Source of the DNA: Methanobacteriaceae archaeon
GTDB lineage: Archaea > Methanobacteriota > Methanobacteria > Methanobacteriales > Methanobacteriaceae
Length of the DNA: 64,000 nt
Reading direction: 5' to 3'
NCBI GenBank assembly: GCA_030016715.1
Contig: JASEJD010000002.1
Location: 82,277 to 146,276 of the forward strand
A program made the translations under genes and the position numbers. Shown here in pieces: positions 42,193 through 53,045 of this stretch; the stretch's first letter is position 1, and the number at the start of each line of letters is the position of its first letter. The notes under the pieces were generated by a model. It made no database searches. It was not told the origin of the DNA and worked only from the letters and a program-made list of their open reading frames with translations.

Positions 42193-42214
42193 GTTATAAG
42201 TTATAACTTATAAC
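42193..42214. promoter_or_regulatory. Perfect 22-bp palindrome upstream of uppP, shared with the parA promoter
   Basis: Left arm GTTATAAGTTA, right arm its exact complement TAACTTATAAC. It lies between the ilvE stop (42225) and the uppP start (42131). The flanking sequence 42189-42210 (22 bases) is identical to 61799-61820 just before parA. All A/T except four G/C positions, so chance symmetry is more likely than in balanced DNA, but 22 perfect positions plus an identical distant copy is notable. Candidate operator or partition site. Confidence 0.5.
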
Positions 42215-42224
42215 ACATATTTAA

Positions 42225-43145
42225 TTAAATAAAAGTCAACCATCCATATTCATCTTTATGGCTACCTTCAACAATACTGAAAAATTTATCTTGAAGTTCT
42301 CTAGTTATTTTCCCACGAAATCCATCGCCAACTAAAATTTTATCTACAGATCGTACTGGAGTTACCTCAGCAGCAGTACCTGTTAAAAATATTTCATCAG
42401 CCAAATAAAGCATTTCCCGCGGCAAAGCTTCTTCTTTTACAGTAATATCCATTTCTTCAGCCAAAGTGATGATAGAATTTCTAGTTATTCCCTCCAAAAT
42501 AGATGCGGAAATTGGAGTAGTATATAGAACCTCATCTTTTACTATAAAGATATTTTCTCCACTTCCTTCACTGACTTGCCCTTGGTAATCTAGTATAATG
42601 CCCTCATCATAACCATTGGCCATTGCTTCCATTTTTACTAATTGTGAGTTCATGTAATTTGCGCCAGCTTTAGCCAAGTTAGGAAGGGTATCAGGAGCCA
42701 TTCTCCGCCAACTTGAGACCCCAACATCAACACCATATTCTAGTGCTTCAGTTCCTAGATATTTTCCCCATTTCCAAGCGGCAACAATAACTTCCAATGG
42801 ACAGTTTAAAGGATTAACACCCAATTCACTGTAACCTCTAAATATGAAAGGTCTTATATAGCATTCAGCTAATTTATTCATGTTCACGGTATCAATTACA
42901 GCTTGACTTAAATATTCTACTGAGTATGGCACTTCCATACGATATATCTTAGCAGAATTAAGTAATCGTTTAACATGGTCCTGCAATCGGAATATTGCAG
43001 GTCCATTTTTTGTTTGATAACATCTTATTCCTTCAAAAACACTGGAACCATAATGTATAACATGGGATAATACATGAACATTTGCATCTTTCCAATCAAC
43101 GAGTTTTCCATTAAACCATATTTTTCCGGCTTCATTCCAGGCCAT
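42225..43145 (-). CDS. ilvE: Branched-chain amino acid aminotransferase
   Basis: 306 residues of fold-type IV PLP enzyme. Substrate-side [17 protein letters not shown], catalytic lysine in [36 protein letters not shown] and the phosphate-binding EGITRNSII, with [14 protein letters not shown] near the end. It makes valine, isoleucine and leucine from their keto acids, completing the pathway encoded by ilvBN, ilvC, ilvD and leuCDB in this window. ATG 43145 is preceded by GAGGTAATGTAA. Single gene. Confidence 0.94.
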   Translation of the reverse strand: MAWNEAGKIWFNGKLVDWKDANVHVLSHVIHYGSSVFEGIRCYQTKNGPAIFRLQDHVKRLLNSAKIYRMEVPYSVEYLSQAVIDTVNMNKLAECYIRPFIFRGYSELGVNPLNCPLEVIVAAWKWGKYLGTEALEYGVDVGVSSWRRMAPDTLPNLAKAGANYMNSQLVKMEAMANGYDEGIILDYQGQVSEGSGENIFIVKDEVLYTTPISASILEGITRNSIITLAEEMDITVKEEALPREMLYLADEIFLTGTAAEVTPVRSVDKILVGDGFRGKITRELQDKFFSIVEGSHKDEYGWLTFI

Positions 43146-43378
43146 TTACATTACCTCAATTTTTTACTATTTTTTGATTTGTCTAAATTTGATCCAAGAA
43201 TAATAGATTTCCATCATAATAAATAATCTAAAGCACTTTTAAGCTTCAAATTTATTAATTATTTTATCTAATAAACATAGAAGTCAACTAATATATAGTA
43301 TTTTTTAATTAATAATTATTTAGTGAATTTAGCATAGTAACATTATTTAATAAAGTCTATTTTTTTGCCGCGGAAAAG

Positions 43379-43386
43379 TTTATATA
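43379..43386 (+). promoter_or_regulatory. TATA box of tRNA-Val
   Basis: TTTATATA centred about 37 bp before the mature tRNA 5' end, preceded by the purine-rich GGAAAAG expected of a BRE. It stands out because of the GC-containing stretch just upstream. Confidence 0.75.
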
Positions 43387-43419
43387 CTCACTTTAACAAT
43401 AATCAGAAATACTCACTTG

Positions 43420-43491
<72 letters not shown>

Positions 43492-43498
43492 CTAGATT

Positions 43499-43513
43499 TC
43501 ATATTTCTTTTTA
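43499..43513 (+). terminator. Probable T-rich terminator after tRNA-Val
   Basis: T-runs (ATTTC, TTTC, CTTTTT) begin within 10 bp of the tRNA 3' end, as used by archaeal RNA polymerase. No hairpin. Confidence 0.35.
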
Positions 43514-43647
43514 CTATAATATAAAACAGTCTAAAACTTAAAACATAATTTTTACATTATTTTATTTCATATAGTTGATAATAAGCTAATATAAATATCA
43601 ATATTAAGTTATAATACTTTTTTATTAATACTTAAAAAATAAAATTT

Positions 43648-44415
43648 TCAGAAAATTATGAGCAGAATCAGGATCAAAAGAGATACGAAGAAGATAGTAG
43701 TGCCTCTCAGTAGAGTAACGGTTATATCACGTTCTAAAGTAAATACCAAACCATATGATAAAATTCCAGAAAATACTATTTTTATTATCCCCAATATAGC
43801 ATTATCCACCTTTCCATAGGTACCAATAATTGTAGATATGATCCAGGATAGACCTAATACTATTAATATTAAAACAATGGTGTTGCCCAGTAATTTTTTA
43901 ATTCTTGGATCAAAAATATTAGCAACTTTATCTCGCTTACGGTTAAGACTACCTCTTTTACCAGATTTAACAAATGAAGAGCCGGGATTTCCTTCGTAAA
44001 TTGAAGTTGTGTAGGATTCATCAACTACTTCTATTTCATTACTAACATATTCCTCATCTTTCTTTGAAAACTTTTTTGCCAGCCTTAAAAGACTGTCGTT
44101 ATTTATGAGTTTTATGTTTCTTCGAGCTGCATAATTTTTAGATTGCTGTGTGAAGTCAGAGGTAGTGACTATAACTACTTTAGATGCTTTTAATGTTTTA
44201 GCCACCATTTCCATTTCTTTTAGAACATCAAGTCCCACATTCCATCTTTCGTCATAATTTTTACAAGCAACAACTACTCCAATATCACCCAAAACCGTGT
44301 TAAGAACACCATAAATATCTATAAGATGTCTAGAAGTCCTGAAATCTTTATAAACCTTGAAGCCAGAATCTTCCATAATTTTTGCCATAAACTCTACTAG
44401 CTTTTTTTTCTTCAT
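43648..44415 (-). CDS. Mrr-like restriction-endonuclease-fold membrane protein
   Basis: 255 residues. Residues ~1-115 resemble the Mrr_cat fold: LIDIYGVL supplies the acidic residue and VVVACKNYDERW the lysine strand, followed by VIVTTSDFTQQSKNYA. The usual Gln or Glu two residues before that lysine is alanine, so nuclease activity is doubtful. A charged linker (~120-175) leads to three transmembrane helices (~178-255). Not part of a restriction system: no methylase or specificity subunit is near. Possibly a membrane-tethered DNA-binding protein. ATG 44415 is followed by a lysine run. Confidence 0.7.
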   Translation of the reverse strand: MKKKKLVEFMAKIMEDSGFKVYKDFRTSRHLIDIYGVLNTVLGDIGVVVACKNYDERWNVGLDVLKEMEMVAKTLKASKVVIVTTSDFTQQSKNYAARRNIKLINNDSLLRLAKKFSKKDEEYVSNEIEVVDESYTTSIYEGNPGSSFVKSGKRGSLNRKRDKVANIFDPRIKKLLGNTIVLILIVLGLSWIISTIIGTYGKVDNAILGIIKIVFSGILSYGLVFTLERDITVTLLRGTTIFFVSLLILILLIIF

Positions 44416-44645
44416 TCACATACCTTCATAAAAATGTGTATGAAAATTTGAACCAGTTATCCATCTAAGATAAAAGGTAATGGTATTCACTTCTTTTTAT
44501 TATTAATTAATAATATATTGTCATTATTATATATGTCATTTCTTTTATTTTAACTAAGTAATTAAATATAACTAAAATTATCCTTATTTAAAGAATTTTT
44601 ATAATTACATAAACTTTTTAGATGTTGAATTATATAGATGCTTTT

Positions 44646-45422
44646 ATGAGAATTGTCATTACTAACGATGACGGAGTTAACTCTTCGGGAATCATAGCCG
44701 CTAAAAAAGCAGTTGAAAGTTTAGGTAAAATTGACGTAGTAGCACCAGCAACTCAGCAAAGCGGAATTGGTCATGCATTAACTCTATTTGAACCGATAAG
44801 AGTAACTGCAACTAATTTAATGGATGGTAGCGCAGCTTATTCTGTATCTGGAACACCTACTGATGCAGTAATAATTGGAATATTTGAGATAGTAGAAGAG
44901 AAACCGGATTTATTAATTTCAGGTATAAATATTGGCGAAAATCTTGGAATGTCTGAATTAACTACTTCTGGTACTATTGGAGCGGCCATGGAAGCAGCTG
45001 TACATGGTATACCTGCATTGTCCGTGTCATTACAAGTAACTCGGGGTGATATTAAGTTTCATGATGGTCATGTAGATGTGGATTTTTCCCACGCACAGAA
45101 AATCACCAAAAAGGTTGCAGAAAACATATTAAATAAAGGATTACCTAATGGTGTTGATTTTTTAAATCTGAATATACCCGCCTCACACAAGGATAATAAA
45201 ATTAAAATCACCCGGCTTGGAAAAAGAATGTACAATATTCATATTAAAAAACGTTTGGATCCCCGTGGCAGACCCTATTACTGGATCGACGGTGATCCAG
45301 TTGAAAATGACACCAAAAATACCGATGTCCATATTTTAAAAACTGAAAATATTGCCACCTTAACTCCCATATCATTAGATTGCACATCTCCATTGGATTC
45401 AATGGAAGGGTGGATTGATTAA
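44646..45422 (+). CDS. surE: 5'/3'-nucleotidase SurE
   Basis: 258 residues from ATG 44646. An ATG at 44622 is in frame, but SurE proteins start at MRIVITNDDG, and the extra eight residues have no ribosome site. Motifs NDDGVNSSGI, PATQQSGIGHALT, SGTPTDAVIIG, SGINIGENLGMSELTTSGTIGAAMEA, and LNLNIP are all present. The enzyme removes phosphate from nucleoside monophosphates. The next gene starts 31 bp downstream. Confidence 0.93.
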   Translation: MRIVITNDDGVNSSGIIAAKKAVESLGKIDVVAPATQQSGIGHALTLFEPIRVTATNLMDGSAAYSVSGTPTDAVIIGIFEIVEEKPDLLISGINIGENLGMSELTTSGTIGAAMEAAVHGIPALSVSLQVTRGDIKFHDGHVDVDFSHAQKITKKVAENILNKGLPNGVDFLNLNIPASHKDNKIKITRLGKRMYNIHIKKRLDPRGRPYYWIDGDPVENDTKNTDVHILKTENIATLTPISLDCTSPLDSMEGWID

Positions 45423-45453
45423 AATAGAATTCTTTATTTTAGGAAATGATTCT

Positions 45454-45762
45454 ATGAATGTACTTGATATTAGAAATAAAAAAATCAAAGTAGGTTCTAA
45501 GGTTAAATATCTAGGAACCAATACTCATGGAACAGTTGAAGAAATATGTTTAAAAAACAATGTTTATTGGGTTATGATAGATTCTACAAATTTATATTAC
45601 CTTCCCAATCATTTAGAAGTTATAAATTATAAGAAAAAAGATAAAAGCAGCTTTTATTCAAATAATTTAAAACAGAATTTGTTAAGAATAAAAAGTATTA
45701 AAAAAAGTATGGATACTCAAATTTCCGATCATGGAGATGGGCCAGGATATGGTGGAGGCTAG
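45454..45762 (+). CDS. DUF2098 small beta-barrel protein
   Basis: 102 residues from ATG 45454, with AGGA 9 bp upstream; an earlier in-frame TTG at 45415 overlaps surE and lacks support. The core pattern IKVGSKVKYLGTNTHGTVEEI, then YWVMIDSTNLYYLP and HLEVI, matches DUF2098, a methanogen-enriched SH3-like barrel. A basic linker leads to a glycine-rich tail GDGPGYGGG. Function unknown. Probably co-transcribed with surE. Confidence 0.8.
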   Translation: MNVLDIRNKKIKVGSKVKYLGTNTHGTVEEICLKNNVYWVMIDSTNLYYLPNHLEVINYKKKDKSSFYSNNLKQNLLRIKSIKKSMDTQISDHGDGPGYGGG

Positions 45763-45791
45763 TCTCAATTTAGATCCATCGTTATTAAAGG

Positions 45792-46790
45792 TTAAAAATC
45801 AACAACTTTAATACCTAAAATTTCCTTTTCTCCATTAAAAACTGCTTTAGCAATCTGTGCACTGCCTAAAGAACCGGAAGTAGTAGGTAGACTAATTACA
45901 GGAGCTATTTTTTTTAGTTTACTTTTTAATGAACCAAAAATATCTATAGGTTGCTTCATCGAACCCATAGATCCTGTAAGCACTATACCTTCAAGTTCAT
46001 TTTCACTAATTCCAGCCAATCCCCATATTTCCATGGTAATGGTCATAAGCATGGTTTCAATTGCATTTTTTGATTTTTGATCTCCATTTAGATAAGATTT
46101 AATAAGAATATCTTTTGCTTTACCCACTTTAGTGTGTATATCCGCCACTTTAACCGCTCCTGCATGCGAAAAACATTCATTTGCAGTACGTATATTATCA
46201 TCAATGTCCCTAATCATTTCTAAATCTAAAGGACCATGGATAATGCCCATTGCCCCTATACAAGCGTCTATTGCTCCTCTGATTTTGCCGTTTTCAATCA
46301 AAATACTTACTGTGTTGGAACTTATATCCGAAACTATCATGTTCTCATATCCAGTTTCTAAAAAAGCATTATAACAAATGCTTATCTTTTCAGAACTGGC
46401 GAGATGAGAATAAGCCGCCTTAAATCTTTCATCCAAACAAGGTGTATTTTTATGAAGACCGGGTATTAAAACTGTTGGTATATTAGAGCCCACTATTTCA
46501 TCATATACCGCTGTACCTCCGCCCGTAACCTTACCTGCCCCGCCAATGGAGACTATGCCTCTATTTTTAACCTTTCCAACGGGTTTAATGGCAGATATGC
46601 CATCTCCCATAGCATAAGTAATTGCCATTAACTTGATGGATTTTTCATCTACTCTTTTTCTCAATTCTTCTAGAGCAGATACTTTCCCCGCGGATAGATC
46701 TTCTCTTCCAATTTTAAAATGAATTAAATCATCATTGAGGATGGTAAACGAAACTCCGGTAGTTCCATGATCCATCCCAACAAAAACCAA
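45792..46790 (-). CDS. Methanogenesis marker protein 12
   Basis: 332 residues from TTG 46790, chosen because AAGGTGAT lies 4 bases upstream; the GTG at 46799 is inside that site. ASKHA-fold sequence: FVGMDHGTTGVSF (phosphate-1 loop), SIGGAGKVTGGGTAVYDE, VLTGSMGSM. Related to acetate-kinase-like and DUF1464 proteins; present across methanogens, with unknown substrate. It begins 10 bp after the ilvC stop on the same strand, so it is probably expressed with ilvC. Confidence 0.88.
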   Translation of the reverse strand: MVFVGMDHGTTGVSFTILNDDLIHFKIGREDLSAGKVSALEELRKRVDEKSIKLMAITYAMGDGISAIKPVGKVKNRGIVSIGGAGKVTGGGTAVYDEIVGSNIPTVLIPGLHKNTPCLDERFKAAYSHLASSEKISICYNAFLETGYENMIVSDISSNTVSILIENGKIRGAIDACIGAMGIIHGPLDLEMIRDIDDNIRTANECFSHAGAVKVADIHTKVGKAKDILIKSYLNGDQKSKNAIETMLMTITMEIWGLAGISENELEGIVLTGSMGSMKQPIDIFGSLKSKLKKIAPVISLPTTSGSLGSAQIAKAVFNGEKEILGIKVVDF

Positions 46791-46800
46791 ATATATCACC

Positions 46801-47787
46801 TTACTTTTCTAATCCACAAAGTTTCCTAAGTTTGGAGCCTACCTTCTCAATATCGAGTTCTCCTTCAATATCCCTCAAGCGATTAAGCATTGGCCGGCCC
46901 GCCTGATTTTCCAAGGCCCATTCTTTAGCGAATTTACCTTTCTGGATTTCGTCTAATATCTTTTTCATTTCATTTTTGGCATCATTGGTAACCACTCGTT
47001 CTCTTCTAGATAAACCACCGAATTCTGCAGTGTTACTTACATCGTGCCACATTCCTGCGAATCCTTTTTCATAAATCAAATCTACAATAAGTTTTAATTC
47101 ATGGCAAGTTTCAAAATAGGCTAATTCGGGCTGGTAACCGGCTTCAACCAGCGTTTCAAAACCGGACTTAATTAATTCAGTTACTCCACCGCAAAGAACT
47201 GCTTGTTCACCAAATAAATCAGTCTCAGTTTCTTCTTTAAATGTGGTTTCTAATACGCCTGCTCTGGTAAGTCCACAACCTTTACCCATAGCTAAAGCCA
47301 TTTCTAAAGCATTACCACTATAATCTCTTTCAACAGCAACTAAACCAGGGATTCCGAATCCTTCTAAGTATTGTTTTCTAACCATACTCCCGGGACCTTT
47401 AGGAGCTATCATGGTGATGTTAATGTTTTCTGGGGGTTGGATATACTGGTAATGTATATTATATCCATGTGAGAAAGATATGGTGTTTCCTTCCTCTAAA
47501 TTGGGTTTAATAGATTTTTCATATACAGTTGCTTGAATTTCGTCTGGAATCAATATATGTATAATGTCTGCTTTTTTAGCAGCCTCTTCAACACTTAAAA
47601 CGTTCATTCCATCTTTAGAGGCAATTTCCCAAGATTTACCTCCTTTTCTAAGTCCAACAACCACATTTAAACCACTATCACTCATATTATTTGACTGGGC
47701 CATACCTTGACTACCATAACCTATTACTGTGATAGTTTTGTCCTTTAAAACATTCATATCTACATTTTTTTCATAATATATCTTCAT
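46801..47787 (-). CDS. ilvC: Ketol-acid reductoisomerase, class I
   Basis: 328 residues, the short class I form. Rossmann loop [11 protein letters not shown], then [20 protein letters not shown], and the C-terminal knotted domain with [12 protein letters not shown] (Mg2+ aspartate), [14 protein letters not shown] and SNTAEFGG. Converts acetolactate or acetohydroxybutyrate to dihydroxy acids using NAD(P)H. Third of ilvB-ilvN-ilvC on the minus strand, 174 bp after ilvN, so it may have its own promoter. Confidence 0.95.
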   Translation of the reverse strand: MKIYYEKNVDMNVLKDKTITVIGYGSQGMAQSNNMSDSGLNVVVGLRKGGKSWEIASKDGMNVLSVEEAAKKADIIHILIPDEIQATVYEKSIKPNLEEGNTISFSHGYNIHYQYIQPPENINITMIAPKGPGSMVRKQYLEGFGIPGLVAVERDYSGNALEMALAMGKGCGLTRAGVLETTFKEETETDLFGEQAVLCGGVTELIKSGFETLVEAGYQPELAYFETCHELKLIVDLIYEKGFAGMWHDVSNTAEFGGLSRRERVVTNDAKNEMKKILDEIQKGKFAKEWALENQAGRPMLNRLRDIEGELDIEKVGSKLRKLCGLEK

Positions 47788-47961
47788 ATCGCCACTTCCT
47801 TACAGATAAATACTTAAAATATATTTTTCATAAATTAAATTCAAAATAATGTTTTTTCATTAAATATTTAATAAAAAGTTTACATATAAATTTTTTCTAA
47901 TAATATGAATAGTTCCGAATTTAATTTATTTATTAGAATAATATTCTTTCAAGTCGTTGCT

Positions 47962-48462
47962 TTACATTGTTTTTATACCTCGGGACATGGCAGTGGGTCC
48001 GGTTCTCGCAATCTCTTTAATTCCGAATCCTCTAACCAAGTCTATAAGGGTGTCTATTTTGTCCGAATCCCCTGTAATTTCGATTGTAAGTGTTTCTGAA
48101 CTTACATCAATTATACGCCCCCTGAAAATTCCAGCATATTGTATAACTTCTGATCTAATTTTTTCAGTGGGAGAATGGACCTTGATTAAGCATAATTCTC
48201 TTTTTACTGTGGTTTCATGTTCTAGGTCCCTAACTTTGATAACATCAATCAACTTATTCAATTGCTTGGTTATTTGTTCCAATACCTTATCATCTCCTCG
48301 AGATATAATGGTCATACGGGCCATTCCTTCTTTTTCTGAAGTTCCAACAGTAATACTATCAATATTGAAACCCCGGCGGGTGAATAGTCCTGCTACTCTT
48401 TGCAAAACACCAGGTTTGTGGAGTACTAAGGCGCTTATGATATGGGTTCTTTCTTCTTCCAT
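47962..48462 (-). CDS. ilvN: Acetolactate synthase regulatory subunit
   Basis: 166 residues from ATG 48462. GGTGAT lies upstream and the GTG at 48471 is part of it. ACT domain N-terminal ([31 protein letters not shown] split across two motifs), a valine-binding region, and a C-terminal ALS_ss domain with [19 protein letters not shown]. Confers valine feedback on the IlvB catalytic subunit. The start lies one base after the ilvB stop. Confidence 0.94.
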   Translation of the reverse strand: MEEERTHIISALVLHKPGVLQRVAGLFTRRGFNIDSITVGTSEKEGMARMTIISRGDDKVLEQITKQLNKLIDVIKVRDLEHETTVKRELCLIKVHSPTEKIRSEVIQYAGIFRGRIIDVSSETLTIEITGDSDKIDTLIDLVRGFGIKEIARTGPTAMSRGIKTM

Positions 48463-48463
48463 T

Positions 48464-50203
48464 TTAATCACCTACCTTCTCTTGGGATTTTTCATGATAG
48501 GTTATCTCCTCAAGATTCTCTCTTTCCACTTTGTATTCACCTACTAATTCAGTAAGACCACATCCCGGAGGTACCATGGGAAGAATTTCTTCTGGGTCAA
48601 TAATTATATCTAGCAAGGTAGGTTCTCCTGATTTAAGAGCATTCGATAGGCAGTCTTTTATGTCTCCAGGTCTTTCTAATCGTTCTGCATTAACTCCAAA
48701 TGATTCTGCTAACATTACAAAATCAGGAACTTCTCCCAGGTGGGTATGGGACATTCTCTTATCATAAAATAATTTCTGCCATTGGGCCACCATTCCTAAT
48801 CTTCTGTTGTCTAAAATACAGATAACAATAGGTATATCATATTCCTTTATAGTGGCTAAGTCTTGGCAGACCATTAAAAACCCTCCATCACCACAAACAG
48901 CTACTACATCAGTCTCTGGTTTTGCAACTTTTGCCCCCATAGCTGCTGGAAACCCAAATCCCATTGTTCCTAATCCTCCAGAGGATAAAAATGTTCGAGG
49001 ATGTTTAGAAGTGAAATAATGAGCCATCCACATCTGGTTTTGACCAACATCCGTTGTAACGATGGTGTCATCTTCCAAAGTATCGAAAATTTCTTTAATA
49101 ACTGTCTGGGGTTTTAAAGGAACATCATTATAGGTCATCCGTGGTATGCACGCATTCTTAAATTCTTTAACATGATTAACCCATTCATCAGTAGTTATAT
49201 TAGACTTATATTTTATTATCATATCTAATAGATCTCTTAACACTATTTTAGCGTCTCCAACAATAGGAACATCTACTTCTATGTTTTTCCCAATTTCTGC
49301 AGGGTCGATGTCAATATGTATTATCTTAGCGTTTTTAGCAAACTCATCAACATTTCCGGTTGTTCTATCTGAAAATCTACATCCAACAGCTATCAAGCAG
49401 TCGCATTCGTCTACTAAGAAATTCGCTGTTTTTCTCCCATGCATCCCCAGCATTCCCAGTGATAATTCATGATCCTCAGGAAAAGATCCTTTACCTAAAA
49501 GGGTATTGGTAACAGGAGCACCAATTGTTTCAGACAGTTTTAATAGTTCTAAAGACGACTCAGATAGAATAACTCCTCCTCCAGCTAGTATAACCGGCTT
49601 TTTAGAGTTTATAATAAGCTTCGCAGCTTTTTTAATTTGTAGAGGGTGGCCCTTTTTAGTTGGTTTATATCCAGGTAATTCAATTTTTATATTTTTTTCT
49701 GGTTCAAATTCTTCTTCTTGAACATCCTTTGGAAGATCAATAACTACTGGGCCTGGCCTCCCTGTACTTGCAATATAAAAACTTGATTTTATCATCCCAG
49801 GAATTTCTTTTGCTTTCATTGGTTGGAAACTGTGTTTGGTGATGGGCATGGTGATACCCAGAGTATCAACTTCTTGAAAAGCATCATTACCTATTAAATG
49901 ACTTGGAACTTGCCCTGCTAAAGCTAATATTGGTGATGAATCCATATATGCTGTAGCAATTCCTGTAACAAGGTTAGTTGCTCCAGGACCAGACGTTCCA
50001 ATACATACTCCCACTTCACCAGATGCTCTTGCATATCCATCTGCTGCATGGGCTGCACATTGTTCATGTCTAACTAAAATGTGTCTTAGGTTTGAATCAT
50101 AGATTACATCATATAAAGGTAATAAAACTCCCCCAGGATATCCGAATACGACTTCTACTCCTGCGTCTGTCAGTGATTTGATTATTGCTTGACCGCCCTT
50201 CAT
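48464..50203 (-). CDS. ilvB: Acetolactate synthase catalytic subunit
   Basis: 579 residues. ThDP-dependent enzyme: [15 protein letters not shown], catalytic Glu in [20 protein letters not shown], and the ThDP/Mg2+ motif [21 protein letters not shown]. Condenses pyruvate with pyruvate or 2-oxobutyrate. First gene of ilvB-ilvN-ilvC. AAGGTG precedes ATG 50203. The upstream 357 bp region is shared with divergent purD. Confidence 0.95.
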   Translation of the reverse strand: MKGGQAIIKSLTDAGVEVVFGYPGGVLLPLYDVIYDSNLRHILVRHEQCAAHAADGYARASGEVGVCIGTSGPGATNLVTGIATAYMDSSPILALAGQVPSHLIGNDAFQEVDTLGITMPITKHSFQPMKAKEIPGMIKSSFYIASTGRPGPVVIDLPKDVQEEEFEPEKNIKIELPGYKPTKKGHPLQIKKAAKLIINSKKPVILAGGGVILSESSLELLKLSETIGAPVTNTLLGKGSFPEDHELSLGMLGMHGRKTANFLVDECDCLIAVGCRFSDRTTGNVDEFAKNAKIIHIDIDPAEIGKNIEVDVPIVGDAKIVLRDLLDMIIKYKSNITTDEWVNHVKEFKNACIPRMTYNDVPLKPQTVIKEIFDTLEDDTIVTTDVGQNQMWMAHYFTSKHPRTFLSSGGLGTMGFGFPAAMGAKVAKPETDVVAVCGDGGFLMVCQDLATIKEYDIPIVICILDNRRLGMVAQWQKLFYDKRMSHTHLGEVPDFVMLAESFGVNAERLERPGDIKDCLSNALKSGEPTLLDIIIDPEEILPMVPPGCGLTELVGEYKVERENLEEITYHEKSQEKVGD

Positions 50204-50560
50204 TTAAACACCTTGAAAATGATTTTATTTTAATCCTTCTTAAATTATTAATAGATTTATTTTAGTATTTTTTTATATCTCATTACCACATTTATAAATT
50301 GATACATATTATTCCAAATCATACAAATAAGCTTATTCATCAGATAATTCTAATTAAAAAATTCAATCAATAAAAATTATAAATTAAAACAAGGTTGTTA
50401 AAGGATATTGAACACTTTTATTTATTCTTTAGTATAACAAATTAGATTGTATAAAAATTCTATATAAGTATCGTAATCATGATTTATTGGATACTATTAC
50501 GATGCAATATGGGTATATTAATATTGTATTGGAATATATACTGATTAATGGGGATAAATT
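50204..50560. other. Divergent intergenic region between ilvB and purD
   Basis: 357 bp, AT-rich, must hold promoters both ways. Contains the inverted repeat listed separately; no gene or RNA seen. Confidence 0.5.
50470..50503. promoter_or_regulatory. Inverted repeat upstream of purD
   Basis: ATCGTAAT and ATTACGAT, perfect 8-bp arms with an 18-bp spacer, 58-91 bp before purD. The CG steps make the arms stand out from the AT background. Possible operator. The 8-mer GTAATCAT overlapping its left arm also lies 32-39 bp before purE (10767-10774), too short to be convincing. Confidence 0.3.
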
Positions 50561-51883
50561 ATGAAAATTCTTGTTGTAGGAACTGGAGCCAGAGAAAATG
50601 TAATATGTGAATCTTTAAAAGATCATGCAGAACTTTATTCAATCATGAGCAATAAAAATCCCGGAATATCTCGAATTTCAGAATATAAAATTGCTGATGA
50701 AAACGATCTTGAAACTGTTAAACAATTTGCAATAAACAATAATGTGGAAATGGCCATAATTGGCCCAGAATCTCCCCTAGAAAAGGGGATTGTCGATTAT
50801 CTAGAAAACGCAGGTATTAACTGTGTAGGACCAACTCAATCGGCTGCTAGAATTGAGACCGATAAATCCTTTATGAGAAAGCTTTTTGAAGATTATAAAA
50901 TTGAGGGTTCTCTTGTGTATAAGGTCTTTGATGATTATTCAGATGCTTCTAAATTTATAGATGAATTTGAAAAGGATGTCGTAATTAAACCGGTAGGTTT
51001 AACTGGTGGAAAAGGAGTAAAAATAGTTGGAGAGCATCTAAAAGATACTAATGAAGCTAAAAAGTATGCAAAAGAAGTTATTGATAATAAAATGGGTGGT
51101 TTTGCTAAAGTAGTGATAGAAGAAAAATTGATTGGCGAAGAATTTACTTTACAAGCATTCTCTGATGGAAATAATTTAGTGCCCATGCCTGCTGTACAAG
51201 ACCATCCTCATGCATTTGAGGGAGATAAAGGCCCTATAACTGGAGGAATGGGTTCATATTCAGATAGAGGAGGGTTATTACCATTTTTAACTAAAAAAGA
51301 TTATGATAGGGCTGTTAATATTATGAAAAATACAATATCAGCTATAAAGAAAGAAACAGGTCCTTATAAAGGATTTTTATATGGTCAGTTTATGTTATGT
51401 GCAGATGGTCCTAGATTAATTGAATATAACGCTCGTTTTGGAGATCCTGAAGCTATGAATGTTCTTCCTCTTATTGAAACAAACTTTATAGAAATATGCG
51501 AGAATATAGTGGACGGAACTCTTAAGAAGGCTAAATTTAAAGATAAGGCTACTGTTTGCAAATACTTAGTTCCTAATGGCTACCCAGAACATGGAAAAGC
51601 AGGCCAAGCATTGGATGTTAAAGAAGAACAGATTAGAAATAAAGGAGCATTGCTTTATTATGCTGCAGTTAATCAGAAAGACCATAAAATATTCACTTCT
51701 TCATCACGTGCTTTGGCTTTGGTAGGCATAGGAGATAGTATAGCAGAAGCAGAAAAAACTTGTGAATCAGTAATGGGTTATGTTGAAGGTGATCTATTCC
51801 ATCGTAGAGATGTTGGCACCGCCGCACTCATTCAAAAAAGAATAGATCATATCAATAAACTAAAAAATAATCTTCATAATTAA
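50561..51883 (+). CDS. purD: Phosphoribosylamine-glycine ligase
   Basis: 440 residues. GARS N-domain with [15 protein letters not shown]-grasp domain with [17 protein letters not shown] and [26 protein letters not shown], then [17 protein letters not shown] and a C-domain with [11 protein letters not shown]. The third residue of the canonical VGxGGRE loop is Ala (GTGARE), as in some archaeal PurD. Second step of purine synthesis. TAATGGGGATAAATT precedes ATG 50561. Monocistronic. Confidence 0.95.
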   Translation: MKILVVGTGARENVICESLKDHAELYSIMSNKNPGISRISEYKIADENDLETVKQFAINNNVEMAIIGPESPLEKGIVDYLENAGINCVGPTQSAARIETDKSFMRKLFEDYKIEGSLVYKVFDDYSDASKFIDEFEKDVVIKPVGLTGGKGVKIVGEHLKDTNEAKKYAKEVIDNKMGGFAKVVIEEKLIGEEFTLQAFSDGNNLVPMPAVQDHPHAFEGDKGPITGGMGSYSDRGGLLPFLTKKDYDRAVNIMKNTISAIKKETGPYKGFLYGQFMLCADGPRLIEYNARFGDPEAMNVLPLIETNFIEICENIVDGTLKKAKFKDKATVCKYLVPNGYPEHGKAGQALDVKEEQIRNKGALLYYAAVNQKDHKIFTSSSRALALVGIGDSIAEAEKTCESVMGYVEGDLFHRRDVGTAALIQKRIDHINKLKNNLHN

Positions 51884-52132
51884 TTTGAAAGTTATTATAA
51901 TATGATAAAAACCAATTCAATTTCAATAATTAAAGATTATTAAAAAGATAGATCTGGAGTAATTAAATATTATATAATAAGATTGGATAAGTTCAGAAAA
52001 CTTTAATGATTGATTTGTCTAAGAATTTTTTATAAACTTATTTATTATAATAAACTTTAAATAAAGAATTTATTAGAGACATATATTCAAAATAATTATT
52101 CTAATTCATACTTTTATGGGGATGAAAACTAA

Positions 52133-53038
52133 ATGAAACATCTTTTATCATTTTCAGATGCTAAAAATGAAGCATATGAGATATTAGAATTGTCTGGCAA
52201 ATTTAAAGAAAGATTGATAGCTGGTAAACCATTAGAGGGAAAAACTTTAGCCATGATATTTGAGAAATCATCCACCCGAACACGAGTATCATTCGAGGTC
52301 GGAATGTACCAGTTAGGTGGAGAAGCACTCTATCTTTCTATAAATGACTTACAAATAGGCCGGGGGGAAATAATTCCAGACACCGCAAGAGTTATGGGCC
52401 GGTACGTTGACGGAGTAATGATACGAGCCATAGAACACGATGATGTGGAAGAATTTTCAAAATATTCTAAAGTACCCGTAATAAATGGATTAACCAATAA
52501 GGAACATCCTTGCCAAGTTTTTGCAGATATCTTAACTATCTATGAAAATAAAAAATCATTAAATGTTCATTTAGCATTCTTAGGAGATGGAAACAACGTT
52601 TGTAATTCATTATTATTAGCCTCTGCAATATTTGGGATGGACATGACTGTGATATGTCCTCCTGGATATGAACCTAACAAGGAAATAATTGAATTAGCCC
52701 TTAAATATGCGAAAAAGTCTGGTTCAAACATCAAAATCACTGAAAAAATTGGGGCCGTAAAAGGGGCGGATGTGGTTTATACTGATGTTTGGGTTAGTAT
52801 GGGGGATGAAAATGATGAATCTAAACGTTTGAAGGATCTTAGAAATTATCAAGTTAATGAAAATATAATGAAAGAAGCTCATCCTAAAGCAATTGTAATG
52901 CACTGCTTACCCGCAGTTAGAGGTCAGGAAATCACCAAAGAAGTTATTGACGGTCCACAGTCAGTAGTTTGGGATCAAGCTGAAAACAGACTTCATGCTC
53001 AGAAAGCTATTCTGTACAAGCTTTTAAAAGAATATTAA
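52133..53038 (+). CDS. argF: Ornithine carbamoyltransferase
   Basis: 301 residues. [15 protein letters not shown] (carbamoyl phosphate), [21 protein letters not shown] (ornithine) and [11 protein letters not shown], the combination that separates ArgF from PyrB. Converts ornithine to citrulline for arginine synthesis. GGGGATGAAAAC precedes ATG 52133. Converges on argS with 7 bp between them. Confidence 0.95.
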   Translation: MKHLLSFSDAKNEAYEILELSGKFKERLIAGKPLEGKTLAMIFEKSSTRTRVSFEVGMYQLGGEALYLSINDLQIGRGEIIPDTARVMGRYVDGVMIRAIEHDDVEEFSKYSKVPVINGLTNKEHPCQVFADILTIYENKKSLNVHLAFLGDGNNVCNSLLLASAIFGMDMTVICPPGYEPNKEIIELALKYAKKSGSNIKITEKIGAVKGADVVYTDVWVSMGDENDESKRLKDLRNYQVNENIMKEAHPKAIVMHCLPAVRGQEITKEVIDGPQSVVWDQAENRLHAQKAILYKLLKEY

Positions 53039-53045
53039 TTTTTAA

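Noticed and set aside
43648..44415. Mrr-like gene as part of a restriction or defence island
   Set aside because: No methylase, specificity subunit or other defence gene nearby; its catalytic motif is altered and neighbours are housekeeping.
47905..48547. Plus-strand ORFs over ilvN
   Set aside because: Antisense frames of a clearly conserved gene.
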